A stretch of 64,000 nucleotides of DNA from JAMCYG01 sp027365565 (GTDB lineage: Archaea; Micrarchaeota; Micrarchaeia; Micrarchaeales; Micrarchaeaceae), in the NCBI GenBank assembly GCA_027365565.1, contig DAHXMI010000005.1:1-64000 (forward strand). The letters are read 5' to 3'. Shown piece by piece: positions 51,464 through 59,713 of the stretch. Positions within the stretch are counted from its first letter, which is position 1, and the number at the start of each line of letters is the position of its first letter. Made by a program: the position numbers and the translations under genes. The notes beneath the pieces were generated by a model that worked only from the letters and a program-made list of their open reading frames with translations, had not been told where the DNA came from and did no database searches.

Positions 51464-52080
51464 TCTGTTCGCAAGTGTGTTCAATGGTTTCACGAAATTC
51501 ATCAAATGGCAACATCAATAATGAACTGCAAAATATAAAAAGGCAGCTTCACGCTATTGCAAAGGAGAAACTTGAGGGCAATAGGCTGATCGAGAGTGGC
51601 TATGGCAAGGAGACAAGCAGCAACGAATCCTTCGCGACCCTAGTAAAGCATATGGTAGAAGAAAATAAGAGAACAACGCTGCTTTTGAAAAGCATGTCCG
51701 ACAGCCTAGAAAGAATGGAGAACGCCCTTTTAGACATCATGGAAGGCGGCGAGCAGAAGGAGGCTCGCCCCGTACATGCTGAACAACAGGCAGAGGAGCG
51801 GCAGAGCAAGCCGCAGCAGCCTGATGTGACGACGCGGATAAAGGAGATGCCGGTGTCGGAGCTGGACAAGAGAATACTCCAGTTCATACAGATACACGAC
51901 ATGGCATGCGCGGACGACCTAAAGACGGCCATGAAGTACAAGGGAAGGAACGCCGCTTCGGCGCACCTTAACAGGCTGCACAAAGCAGGCCTGATCGAGA
52001 GATATCAGCTCGGCCACAAGGTCTACTACAAGTTCGACCCGGGCAAGACGGCAAACACGCTAATTGTTTCACCCCCATAG
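51460..52080 (+). CDS. Coiled-coil winged-helix regulator
   Basis: Up to 206 residues (198 if the Met at 51484 is used). The N-terminal half is a helical, coiled-coil-like region (LQNIKRQLHAIAKEKLEG; LLLKSMSDSLERMENALLD) followed by a Gln/Glu-rich linker. The C-terminal ~75 residues are a winged helix: LDKRILQFIQIHDMACADDL, KYKGRNAASAHLNRLHKAGL, then the wing IERYQLGHKVYYKF. The last part resembles ArsR/MarR-type DNA-binding domains. Its leader holds repeated TCATGA dyads that may be its own operator, and an 11-bp hairpin follows the stop. Confidence 0.75.
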   Translation: MICSQVCSMVSRNSSNGNINNELQNIKRQLHAIAKEKLEGNRLIESGYGKETSSNESFATLVKHMVEENKRTTLLLKSMSDSLERMENALLDIMEGGEQKEARPVHAEQQAEERQSKPQQPDVTTRIKEMPVSELDKRILQFIQIHDMACADDLKTAMKYKGRNAASAHLNRLHKAGLIERYQLGHKVYYKFDPGKTANTLIVSPP

Positions 52081-52086
52081 CGTAAT

Positions 52087-52119
52087 AGGGCCTGCAATGC
52101 ACTAGCTGTTGCAGGCCCT
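52087..52119. terminator. 11-bp perfect hairpin between convergent genes
   Basis: AGGGCCTGCAA and TTGCAGGCCCT form a perfect 11-bp stem with an 11-base loop, 6 bases after the wHTH stop and 30 bases before the end of the convergent UDG gene. It is symmetric, so it could mark both 3' ends. There is no T-run, so it may block readthrough or stabilise 3' ends. Confidence 0.5.
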
Positions 52120-52149
52120 CTATACGCAAAATAAGTGCCATGCGGTGCT

Positions 52150-52728
52150 TTACGCATCAATTTCCGAGAACATCTTGCCGAGAAGTCTGAAGTCATTTTC
52201 GAGTATCGGCACGTTTTTCTTAAGCCTTACCCCTGCTGCCGGATGCAGCGTTACGAAATAGGCGGTCCCGTCCTTTCTGACGAAGGTGCCATGCTCAGAC
52301 ATTACCTTTCCCTTGCCTACCAGGGTGCCTGCTGACACCGCGCCGAGGAGCACGGTGACCTTCGGCCTTATCACCTCCATCTGCCTCTTCAGGAAAGGCA
52401 GGCATTCTGTTATCTCGCGATCGGATGGCTTCCTGTTTTTCGGCGGGAAGAACTGCACCACGCTCGTTATGTAAACCTCCTCCCTCTTCAGGCCTGCAAT
52501 GCCCAGCAGCCTGTCAAGAAGCCTGCCGCTCGCACCTATGAATGGCCTTCCTGAGATATCCTCGAACCTGCCCGGGGCCTGCCCTATGACCATGACTCTG
52601 CTGTCCAGCGGCCCCTCTCCCTTCACGAGCCTGCCGCTAAGGTACCATTCCCTGCCTTTCGGAAGGCTTGCATACTCGGCGTTTATTGCCTTCATGTCCT
52701 GTTCGCGCTGTTTCTTGCCCTTCATCAT
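52150..52728 (-). CDS. Family 4 uracil-DNA glycosylase-like protein lacking Fe-S ligands
   Basis: A 192-residue protein of the uracil-DNA glycosylase superfamily, closest to family 4. Motif A reads GQAPGRFEDISGRPF (49-63), where family 4 normally has GEAPG. The region YITSVVQFFPPKNRKPSDREI-type sequence (86-106) and the HPAA motif (162-165) are present. Family 4 enzymes hold a 4Fe-4S cluster through four Cys. Only Cys109 is kept here: the N-terminal C-x-x-C is absent and the Cys of the VVKCRPP position is Phe. It should fold without the cluster or have changed function. Its ATG overlaps the archaeosortase-like stop by 4 bases. Confidence 0.85.
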   Translation of the reverse strand: MMKGKKQREQDMKAINAEYASLPKGREWYLSGRLVKGEGPLDSRVMVIGQAPGRFEDISGRPFIGASGRLLDRLLGIAGLKREEVYITSVVQFFPPKNRKPSDREITECLPFLKRQMEVIRPKVTVLLGAVSAGTLVGKGKVMSEHGTFVRKDGTAYFVTLHPAAGVRLKKNVPILENDFRLLGKMFSEIDA

Positions 52729-54272
52729 GAAGCCTTTGACGCTATCTCATATGCATAGCAGAGCGGGGCCGTTCTGCCGAAATGCCCTGAAAGGAAGTTA
52801 TAGATCGCAGACTCGAAGCCGTCTACGGCCGCGGTTATTGTGGGCCCTCTGTTCACCGATCCGTTCCCGCAGATTCCTACTCCTCTGCCAGCAGTGGCGA
52901 ACATCTCGTAGTTTACCGACACCTCTGAGCCGTTGACTAGATAAGGTTCAGAGAAGTAGTTCAGATGGAATACGGTGCTGTTAGATGTCGACTCGGCGCT
53001 GATAAGGGATATCCCGTTCGGAAGCAGCTCTGCCGTAACGTTGCTGACAGAGGTGTTCCTGAACATCTGCACTCCCGGCACTGGCTTGTCGAGATACCCT
53101 GACACTATGTAAATGGTCGAATTCGCAGAGGTGTTGCCCGCGTCCCTTGCCGCATATACCTCGAACGACTGCATTGCGCCTTCGTTGCTCACGTTGAACC
53201 CGTTGGCGCGAAGCGCCCCTAGCTCCACCCCTACGAGCTGCTGCGGGTTCGCTGTTGCGTTGTAGGAACTTGAGAAGTTGGCTGCACTGGCATATAGCAT
53301 GCTGCTGTACGACATCGTAAGTATGAAGGCGAGAATCCCAAACAACAGCGCGAAAGTTATAGGATATAATGGCAGCTTGGCATTGCGGGTTGCCGCGTAA
53401 CTCCTCTTCGTTATCCTGGCGCCGCGAAGCGAGAGTCCGAACCTGCCTGCGAGCAGTACGAATAGTGCTATGACTATGTAGAATATGAACGCGCCGGCGA
53501 ACTCATGGAAGAGCGTCACGGCCCCGCTTATGCCGCTGTTCGCCCACACTAGCGCTATCGCCGACATCCTAAATATGTTCAACACCAGCACTGCCGCTAC
53601 AGCAGACCCTACCCAGAGAGCCTTCCTCGAAAGCTTTCCATCGTACAGGTAGGCCAGTGGCAGCAGAAGCATGACCGTAGCTATGAATATTCCAAGAGGC
53701 ACGCATGTGTTGGCTATGGTTATCGTCGAGGCGGATGCTCCGCCTATTGTTATCCCGCTCTTGACTGCATTTATGCCTGCCGCTTTCAGTATCCCATACA
53801 CTATGCCTGCGTTGAAATTTGCGAACACCCCGTTCGCGAGTATGAACGGCATCAGCAGCAGCGGAGATGCAAAAACGGAATACACTATGAGCCTGTTGAA
53901 CCTCTTCAGCGACCCCAGGCCGAACAGCGTGACGATGAGCGATGCCAGCAGGAGCGGAAACATTATGCCGTCTATCCTGTACGTTGCGAAGGCGTACGAC
54001 ATCGAGACCCTGAGGTATGACAGCACCACCACATATGCCACGAACAGGCCCGCGCCTATCGCTATTGTTTTCTTGCTGGTGCTCAGCTTCAGGTCCTCCT
54101 TGAGGTAGAATGCTATGAACGCGAAGATCATCAGCATTACGATTATTATGTAGGTGGTTGAGTCGGTGTCGAGTATGCTGAAACTCGTCCTAGCTATGGA
54201 GTTCACAGAACCCAGAAGGAATGCCACAAAAAGGACCGCTATCCCTATAGTTTTCGGACCGACACCTCTCAA
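52725..54272 (-). CDS. Exosortase/archaeosortase-like membrane transpeptidase
   Basis: A 515-residue protein. About nine transmembrane helices (1-330) contain the three residues expected of exosortases and archaeosortases in order: Cys190 in IANTCVPLGIF, Arg235 in LNIFRMSAIAL, and His256 in LFHEFAGAF. These enzymes cut C-terminal sorting tails and attach surface proteins to lipid. A further helix near 305-325 leads to a ~190-residue exported C-terminal domain (about 330-515) with Cys at 486 and near 504, unlike minimal family members. I find no clear PGF- or PEF-type sorting tail in this window, so substrates probably lie elsewhere. It precedes the UDG-like gene with a 4-base overlap. Confidence 0.78.
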   Translation of the reverse strand: MRGVGPKTIGIAVLFVAFLLGSVNSIARTSFSILDTDSTTYIIIVMLMIFAFIAFYLKEDLKLSTSKKTIAIGAGLFVAYVVVLSYLRVSMSYAFATYRIDGIMFPLLLASLIVTLFGLGSLKRFNRLIVYSVFASPLLLMPFILANGVFANFNAGIVYGILKAAGINAVKSGITIGGASASTITIANTCVPLGIFIATVMLLLPLAYLYDGKLSRKALWVGSAVAAVLVLNIFRMSAIALVWANSGISGAVTLFHEFAGAFIFYIVIALFVLLAGRFGLSLRGARITKRSYAATRNAKLPLYPITFALLFGILAFILTMSYSSMLYASAANFSSSYNATANPQQLVGVELGALRANGFNVSNEGAMQSFEVYAARDAGNTSANSTIYIVSGYLDKPVPGVQMFRNTSVSNVTAELLPNGISLISAESTSNSTVFHLNYFSEPYLVNGSEVSVNYEMFATAGRGVGICGNGSVNRGPTITAAVDGFESAIYNFLSGHFGRTAPLCYAYEIASKAS

Positions 54273-54442
54273 GAAAACACCATTTTGTCCTCCGCCGTAA
54301 TGGGCATCATCACTTTTCAGAAGTTACTCTTTTCTTCACAGGACAGAGATAATTGTCGATAAACATTTAATAGGCTGCCGTATCCGGCGGCGCAGCGTGC
54401 GCTCCGTTAAAATACCTTGCCTGTGAACTATAACATGATACA

Positions 54443-54892
54443 ATGCAGCTACGCGGCTACAGGTTCGTCAATCATACTGCGGACATAGAGTTCGTTGCCC
54501 GCGGAGGCAGCCCCGACGAACTGTTCACCAACGCGCTCCTCGCGCTCTTCGATACCATATCATACCTCAGCACAGTGGCGAAGAGGAGCAAGGCCGGTGC
54601 TGCAGTGCATGCATTCGAGATAAGGGAAAAGGCCGACAGCCTCGAAGAGCTGGCATGGCTGGCCCTTCAGGATGCGCTTTCGAAGGCCGACGCGAACGGC
54701 CTTTCGCCTTTCAAGGTCTCAAAAATTGAGATGGGTGAAAAGGGAGGGGTGTACGGCATAAGCTCAAAGGTGGAAGGGATCGACCAGGATCCGAAATGTA
54801 GAAGGTTTGACGTCAAAGGCGTCTCCAGATATAGGCTGAAGATATCGAAGAGGAAAGACATGTATTCGATGAGTGTCGTGCTCGATGTCTGA
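54443..54892 (+). CDS. Archease
   Basis: A 149-residue protein of the archease family, the metal-dependent partner that activates the RNA ligase RtcB in tRNA splicing and RNA repair. The N-terminal YRFVNHTADIEFVARGGSPD (6-25) carries the conserved His and Asp, followed by ELFTNALLALF. The C-terminal RFDVKGVSRYRLKI matches the conserved end with the metal-binding Asp region (SVVLDV). TTAAAATACC near 54407-54416 gives a nearly leaderless message. Length is normal. RtcB is not in the window. Confidence 0.95.
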   Translation: MQLRGYRFVNHTADIEFVARGGSPDELFTNALLALFDTISYLSTVAKRSKAGAAVHAFEIREKADSLEELAWLALQDALSKADANGLSPFKVSKIEMGEKGGVYGISSKVEGIDQDPKCRRFDVKGVSRYRLKISKRKDMYSMSVVLDV

Positions 54893-55090
54893 CCCTCACA
54901 ATTTCCGTACACGATGTGCAGCATTGCAAGTTCGCATGTGCTGTTCCCATGATGTGCGTCTGTGCAGCCCGGCGCCCTCTTTTACATCTATGCCTCGTAT
55001 GAAATGTCACATATTTATTCGTATTTTTGTATTTGTATCTGTATTTAGCCAGAGCCGTGAAGTTTCTGTCTCGAATATGCAGTGGTTTAG

Positions 55091-56899
55091 ATGGTGGATA
55101 TAAATTGGATGACAGGGGGTAAACAAGGCAGTGGGATAGATTCCGCCCTAGGCCTCTTCGCCAGGCTGATGATGAAGTTCGGATACAACGTATTCGGATA
55201 CAGGGAATACTTCTCCAACATAAAGGGCATGCACAGCTTCTTCACTGTGAGGGTGTCCGACAAGGATATATCAGCGATACCAGGCCTGGTTGACATAGCC
55301 GTATTCTTCGACAAGGAGTCGGTGTTCGGCGAGACGAACAAGAGGAACGAGGCCGTACAGGACGGCCACATAAAGGATGTCAAGCCAGGCGGCACGCTCA
55401 TAGTGGACGCCAGCATAGACCCAAAGCTCATAAAACGCAGCGACATAAGCATAGTGCAGGTGGATTTCGATAAAATAATAGGCGCCGCAGCTGCGAAGCT
55501 GAAGCTTCCCGGCAACAACGTCGCCATAGCAAAGAACATAATATGCGTCGCTGTCTCGGCATTCCTGATGGGCTTCTCCAGCGCAGACATAGACGCCGCG
55601 GTAAAGAAGGAATTTGCGAAGAAGCCCGTGTCGGTAATAGACATGGACACGACAGTCGCCGATGAGGCCTTCAAGTACATCACGGACGCAGGCCTCAAGC
55701 CGATTATGAAACTGGATGTGATCGGCAGCAAGGATCTTCTCTATATGGAAGGTTTCACTGCAGCCGCGCTCGGCAAAGCCATAGCCGGCTGCAAGATGCA
55801 GGTGTATTACCCGATAACGCCCGCGAGCGACGAGAGCACATTCCTCGAATCGCATACGGAATTCGGCATAAGGACGGTGCAGCCGGAGAGCGAACTCGCC
55901 GTGATAGCGATGGCGACGGGAGCGGCGCACGCGGGATACAGGGCGTCTACCTCGACCTCGGGCCCGGGCTTATCGCTTATGACCGAGACTATAACGTATG
56001 CCGGCATGAGTGAGATACCGCTTGTGGTCGTAGACCACCAGAGAGGCGCGCCAGCGACCGGCCAGCCCACCAGAACAGAGCAGGGAGACCTGATGTTCGC
56101 GGTCCATCAGGGGCACGGCGACTTCGGCAGGATGGTGGTCGCGCCCGGGAGTATAGAGGAATACATAGAAATCGTGGCAGACGCGTTCAATTACGCTGAA
56201 AGATACCAACTGCCGGTTATAGTCCTTGGCGAGAAGGCGCTGGCCCAGGCATCTTCAAGCATGCCGAGAAGCTTCGTCGAGGGATTCAAGGGAAGATACA
56301 GGATCGAAAGGGGCAAGCTCGTATCGAGCACAAGCGATGTCTACAAGAGGTTCGAGTTCACCGATGACAACATATCGCCCAGAAAGGTGATGGGTACTCC
56401 CGGGGGCGTGGAATGGATAACAGGGGATGAGCACGACGAGTACGGCCACATAAGCGAGGATCCCAGCAACAGGAACAGAATGATGGAAAAGAGGAACGGG
56501 AAGTACGGGCTGATATTGGCGAGCCTTGGCAAGGACGAGAAATACTCGATAGAAGGCGACCCGAAGAAGGCTGACCTCCTGGCAGTTTCATGGGGTGGGC
56601 CGTGCGGCGCTGTCCGCGAGGCCGTTTCGGGCAAGAAGAACGTTGCATTCCTGCAGGTGAAAGTCATCGAGCCGCTCGATCCGGAAATCGCAAAGATAAT
56701 ATCATCCGCGAAGAACTCGGTGTGCATCGAGCAGAACATAACCGGACAGCTACGCCAGCACATCGCGTCAGTCACTGGGGTGGTCATAAGGAACCAGATA
56801 CTCAAGTACAATGGCAGGTTCATGAGATACGACGAGGTCTCGTCCGCGCTGGACGAGGTAATGAAAGGAAAGAACAAGGTGGTACTGAATGGCTACTAG
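55091..56899 (+). CDS. korA: 2-oxoacid:ferredoxin oxidoreductase, fused gamma-alpha subunit
   Basis: A 602-residue subunit of a two-subunit 2-oxoacid:ferredoxin oxidoreductase, which oxidatively decarboxylates pyruvate or 2-oxoglutarate to acyl-CoA with reduction of ferredoxin. Residues 1-200 are the gamma domain (MTGGKQGSGIDSALGLFA). Residues about 205-600 are the alpha domain, with the substrate-loop motif YPITPASDES (240-249) and the GQPTRTEQGDL motif. The YPITPxSD form is seen in broad-specificity enzymes such as those of Sulfolobus. The gene for the beta subunit overlaps it by 11 bases. No delta (ferredoxin-like) subunit is adjacent. Confidence 0.95.
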   Translation: MVDINWMTGGKQGSGIDSALGLFARLMMKFGYNVFGYREYFSNIKGMHSFFTVRVSDKDISAIPGLVDIAVFFDKESVFGETNKRNEAVQDGHIKDVKPGGTLIVDASIDPKLIKRSDISIVQVDFDKIIGAAAAKLKLPGNNVAIAKNIICVAVSAFLMGFSSADIDAAVKKEFAKKPVSVIDMDTTVADEAFKYITDAGLKPIMKLDVIGSKDLLYMEGFTAAALGKAIAGCKMQVYYPITPASDESTFLESHTEFGIRTVQPESELAVIAMATGAAHAGYRASTSTSGPGLSLMTETITYAGMSEIPLVVVDHQRGAPATGQPTRTEQGDLMFAVHQGHGDFGRMVVAPGSIEEYIEIVADAFNYAERYQLPVIVLGEKALAQASSSMPRSFVEGFKGRYRIERGKLVSSTSDVYKRFEFTDDNISPRKVMGTPGGVEWITGDEHDEYGHISEDPSNRNRMMEKRNGKYGLILASLGKDEKYSIEGDPKKADLLAVSWGGPCGAVREAVSGKKNVAFLQVKVIEPLDPEIAKIISSAKNSVCIEQNITGQLRQHIASVTGVVIRNQILKYNGRFMRYDEVSSALDEVMKGKNKVVLNGY

Positions 56900-57818
56900 C
56901 ATAAAAGAACTGACTTCCGACGAGGACAACGACTGGTGCCCGGGCTGCGGCGACTTCGGCATACTATTATCGGTCAAGAACGCGATAATAGCGGCAGGAC
57001 TGGATCCGCAAAAGACCGTGATCGTGTCAGGCATAGGCTGCTCATCGAAGCTGCCTCATTTTGTTAATGCCAATGGAGTTCACACGCTGCACGGCAGGGC
57101 GATACCCTTTGCAGAGGGCATAAAGCTCGCCAACCCTGAGCTGAGCGTGATAATAGACAGCGGAGACGGCGATACATACGGCATAGGTGCCGGCCACTTC
57201 GTCAGCGCAGGCAGGAGGAACGTCGACATAAAGCTTTTCATACATGACAATGGGGTATACTCGCTCACGAAAGGCCAGGCCAGCCCTACACTGCCCGAAG
57301 GCAGGAAGGCCAAGTCTATGCCTGCTCCGAACATAAACGGGGCGCTCAATCCCCTCGCGATCGCGCTCATGGCGGGATACACTTTCATAGCGAGGACTGG
57401 GAGCTACAACGTCAAGGAGCAGACTGAGATAATGACAAAGGCGCTGAAGCACAAGGGCCTCGCGCTCGTCGACATACTGCAGGGATGCCCCACCTACAAC
57501 GCAGATTACACGTCCGCCAACTGGTTTGCCCAGCACACCCACAAGCTGCCTGACGACTATGATGGAAAGGTCAAGAACCCCAAGGACACGAAGGAGGTAA
57601 ACGACAAGCGCATGAAGGCTCTCTCTGCTCTGTTCGAAGAGACTCCTGACAGCATGAGCACCGGAGTATTCTTCGATTGGGAGAATGGCGATACATTCGA
57701 GGACAGGTTTATCGCGAGGGGGATAAAGCCGCCATCGTCGCAGACCATAGCCGGCAAGGACAACGAATCGACGATTATCCTGGACAAGGCGCTCGACGAG
57801 CTCTCTGTCAAGGATTGA
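56889..57818 (+). CDS. korB: 2-oxoacid:ferredoxin oxidoreductase, beta subunit
   Basis: A 309-residue TPP-binding subunit. The 4Fe-4S ligands are in WCPGCGDFG (Cys17, Cys20), GIGCSS (Cys51) and LQGCPTYN (Cys200). The TPP-Mg motif is SGDGDTYGIGAGHF (91-104) with HDNGVYSLTKGQ (119-130). It forms the active alpha-gamma/beta unit with the preceding gene, whose stop it overlaps by 11 bases. This gives the organism a ferredoxin-reducing route from 2-oxoacids to acyl-CoA. Confidence 0.96.
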   Translation: MATSIKELTSDEDNDWCPGCGDFGILLSVKNAIIAAGLDPQKTVIVSGIGCSSKLPHFVNANGVHTLHGRAIPFAEGIKLANPELSVIIDSGDGDTYGIGAGHFVSAGRRNVDIKLFIHDNGVYSLTKGQASPTLPEGRKAKSMPAPNINGALNPLAIALMAGYTFIARTGSYNVKEQTEIMTKALKHKGLALVDILQGCPTYNADYTSANWFAQHTHKLPDDYDGKVKNPKDTKEVNDKRMKALSALFEETPDSMSTGVFFDWENGDTFEDRFIARGIKPPSSQTIAGKDNESTIILDKALDELSVKD

Positions 57819-57853
57819 TCTGGGACAAGGAACAGGGAACAGGAATTGAAAAT

Positions 57854-57924
57854 AGCCAGGAGAGGGAGTTGAACCCTCTTACACCGCTCTGCAGGCGGCC
57901 GCGTAGCCGATCCGCCATCCTGGC
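57854..57924 (-). tRNA. tRNA-Cys (anticodon GCA)
   Basis: A 71-base class I tRNA on the minus strand. The acceptor stem is GCCAGGA/TCCTGGC with discriminator U, the classic Cys identity base. The anticodon stem GCCGC/GCGGT closes loop CTGCAGA with anticodon GCA. The T-arm is GAGGG-TTCAACT-CCCTC and the variable loop is short (GTAA). There is no intron and CCA is not encoded. Confidence 0.95.
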
Positions 57925-58069
57925 ATGGGACGTTATCACTATCTTACATGCAACTATAATATATTTTCTACGCAGCGCGAGAAAGCGACGCGTAAAAGCC
58001 ATATATATAATTTTGCAGAGCTATAATAGCAATAGCGACGAGTGAAGAGTTGGTGATTTAATAACGGAA

Positions 58070-59215
58070 ATGAGAGATAGGATACCTGCGGACCTCACGA
58101 CGGAAGTCCCTACGTTCGATTACAACACGCCGATGACCGGCGTGATGAGTGCGGTGCACCAGAACCCGTGCGTGATAATACTGAAGGGCGGCGAGTACTA
58201 CGGAATACTCGACACCAGGGTAATATACAGGGCAAGGAAGGGGCTCAAGGTCCAGAAGCTCGAGAAGGCAGGCAAGGTTGCGATAAGGGTTCCGAAGGTA
58301 ACACCCACGACGACGATCTACGATGCGGTATACTACCTGTACAAGTCCAGGGTGAAGACCCTGCCGTACGTGGCATCGGGCAGGCAGCCGACCAGGGTCC
58401 TCGACAGGATAACCATCATCAAGGCGCTCATATCGATCGGCGCGCTCAAAGACATGAATGTCTCGGACGCGATGACATCCCCCGTTCTCGCGATAGACAT
58501 AAATTCCAACGTCGCACAGGCGCGGACCGCCATGAGGAACAATGGCGTCAACAGGCTGGTGGTACTGGACGGCGAAAAGTACGCAGGCATGATAACGCAC
58601 CATGACATGGTCGTGCAGCATATGGTGTTGCCCGACAGGCGCCCGGAGCTCAAGATGAAGACCTACAACTCTGCCAATGCATCGATAAAGAGTATAATGG
58701 TCGCCAGCCCAATGGAAGTGGAAAGCGGGGCCCCCCTGGCCGATGCCGCGAGACTTATGATCGAGCGCTCCATATCGTCGCTAGTGGCGGTGAGCGGCGG
58801 CAAGCCCGTCGGCGTGGTGACGATGCACAACATACTCGAGAGTGTTGTTGCCGGCAGGGAAATCGCGGTGCGCAATGTGTTCATCTCCGGCCTTGATTCG
58901 AGCACCTACGAATATGAGGACGACATAAGGGAGGAGATGAGGCAGTTCATGGACAGGATAGGCAAGATGGAAGAGGTCGAGCCGGAATACGCCACACTGC
59001 ACGTGAAGAAGCTCAGGGGCAGGCTGTACGAGATGTACGCAAGGGTGTCCCTGGGCAGCAAGAGCATGATAAATGCCAACGAGACCGGGTACACGATAGA
59101 CGAGGCCCTGAAGAAGACGCTCGAAAGGCTGAGGAGAGGGGTCACCAAGGCGAAGGAGCAGAAGATAAGGATAAGGAAGATAGGCACCGGAAAGGGCGGA
59201 GAGGAAGTCGAATAA
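58070..59215 (+). CDS. Four-CBS protein with HPF/RaiA-like ribosome-binding domain
   Basis: A 381-residue soluble protein. Two Bateman modules fill residues 10-262: four CBS repeats, most visible in MNVSDAMTSPVLAIDINSN and SIKSIMVASPMEVESGAP. CBS pairs normally bind adenylates. Residues about 268-365 resemble the hibernation-promoting factor fold: VFISGLDSSTYEYEDDIREE, a helix, YATLHVKKLRGRLYEMYARV, then INANETGYTIDEALKKTLER. Together this suggests a ribosome-binding factor controlled by nucleotide level, similar in plan to CBS-containing archaeal hibernation factors. TATATATAA at 58002-58010 predicts a leader of about 38 bases. Confidence 0.85.
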   Translation: MRDRIPADLTTEVPTFDYNTPMTGVMSAVHQNPCVIILKGGEYYGILDTRVIYRARKGLKVQKLEKAGKVAIRVPKVTPTTTIYDAVYYLYKSRVKTLPYVASGRQPTRVLDRITIIKALISIGALKDMNVSDAMTSPVLAIDINSNVAQARTAMRNNGVNRLVVLDGEKYAGMITHHDMVVQHMVLPDRRPELKMKTYNSANASIKSIMVASPMEVESGAPLADAARLMIERSISSLVAVSGGKPVGVVTMHNILESVVAGREIAVRNVFISGLDSSTYEYEDDIREEMRQFMDRIGKMEEVEPEYATLHVKKLRGRLYEMYARVSLGSKSMINANETGYTIDEALKKTLERLRRGVTKAKEQKIRIRKIGTGKGGEEVE

Positions 59216-59244
59216 GGCGGAGCGCGATGCATTTCGGAAGTACG

Positions 59245-59709
59245 ATGAGGGGGCGCGTGCGCGGGCAGTCGAGCCTTGAGCTGCTGATAACCCTATCGTT
59301 CGGCCTCATAATACTGCTGCCGATAGTGGTGTTCGCATTCATACAGATATCTACCGCTTCTTCCACGCTCTCGTCGACGAATGCGCAGGCCGCGGCATCG
59401 AAGCTCGCGAGCGTCGCAGCCGCAGTCGGAACACAGGGATTCCCTGCGAAGCAGCTCGTTCTGATAAACGTGCCCGCAGGCGTGCAGAACATATACGTCG
59501 GCACTGAGAGCAACGGCGTCGGTCACGAAATCATATTCACAGTGTCCACTAGTGCAGGCTTAAGCTCAGTTGTTGCATACACACCGGTGAACGTTTCCGG
59601 CTATCTCGATGGCATAACCCAGATCGGCACATACCTTGTCAACGTGAGCGCGCAGAACGCATGCCCTTCGAACCCCACCGTGTCGTGCGTGTACATAAAG
59701 TCCACGTGA
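59245..59709 (+). CDS. Class III signal peptide (type IV pilin-like) protein
   Basis: About 154 residues with an archaeal prepilin N-terminus: a short basic leader MRGRVRG, cleavage before QSSLELL, then a hydrophobic helix (about 10-35) that would form the pilin core. This is the Q-x-S-x-E pattern cut by archaeal prepilin peptidases. The C-terminal exported domain is small and beta-rich with two Cys (AQNACPSNPTVSC). No pilus motor gene (PilB/PilC type) is nearby, so assembly genes must lie elsewhere. It converges on nmd3 with 4 bases between stops. Confidence 0.85.
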   Translation: MRGRVRGQSSLELLITLSFGLIILLPIVVFAFIQISTASSTLSSTNAQAAASKLASVAAAVGTQGFPAKQLVLINVPAGVQNIYVGTESNGVGHEIIFTVSTSAGLSSVVAYTPVNVSGYLDGITQIGTYLVNVSAQNACPSNPTVSCVYIKST

Positions 59710-59713
59710 CGGG

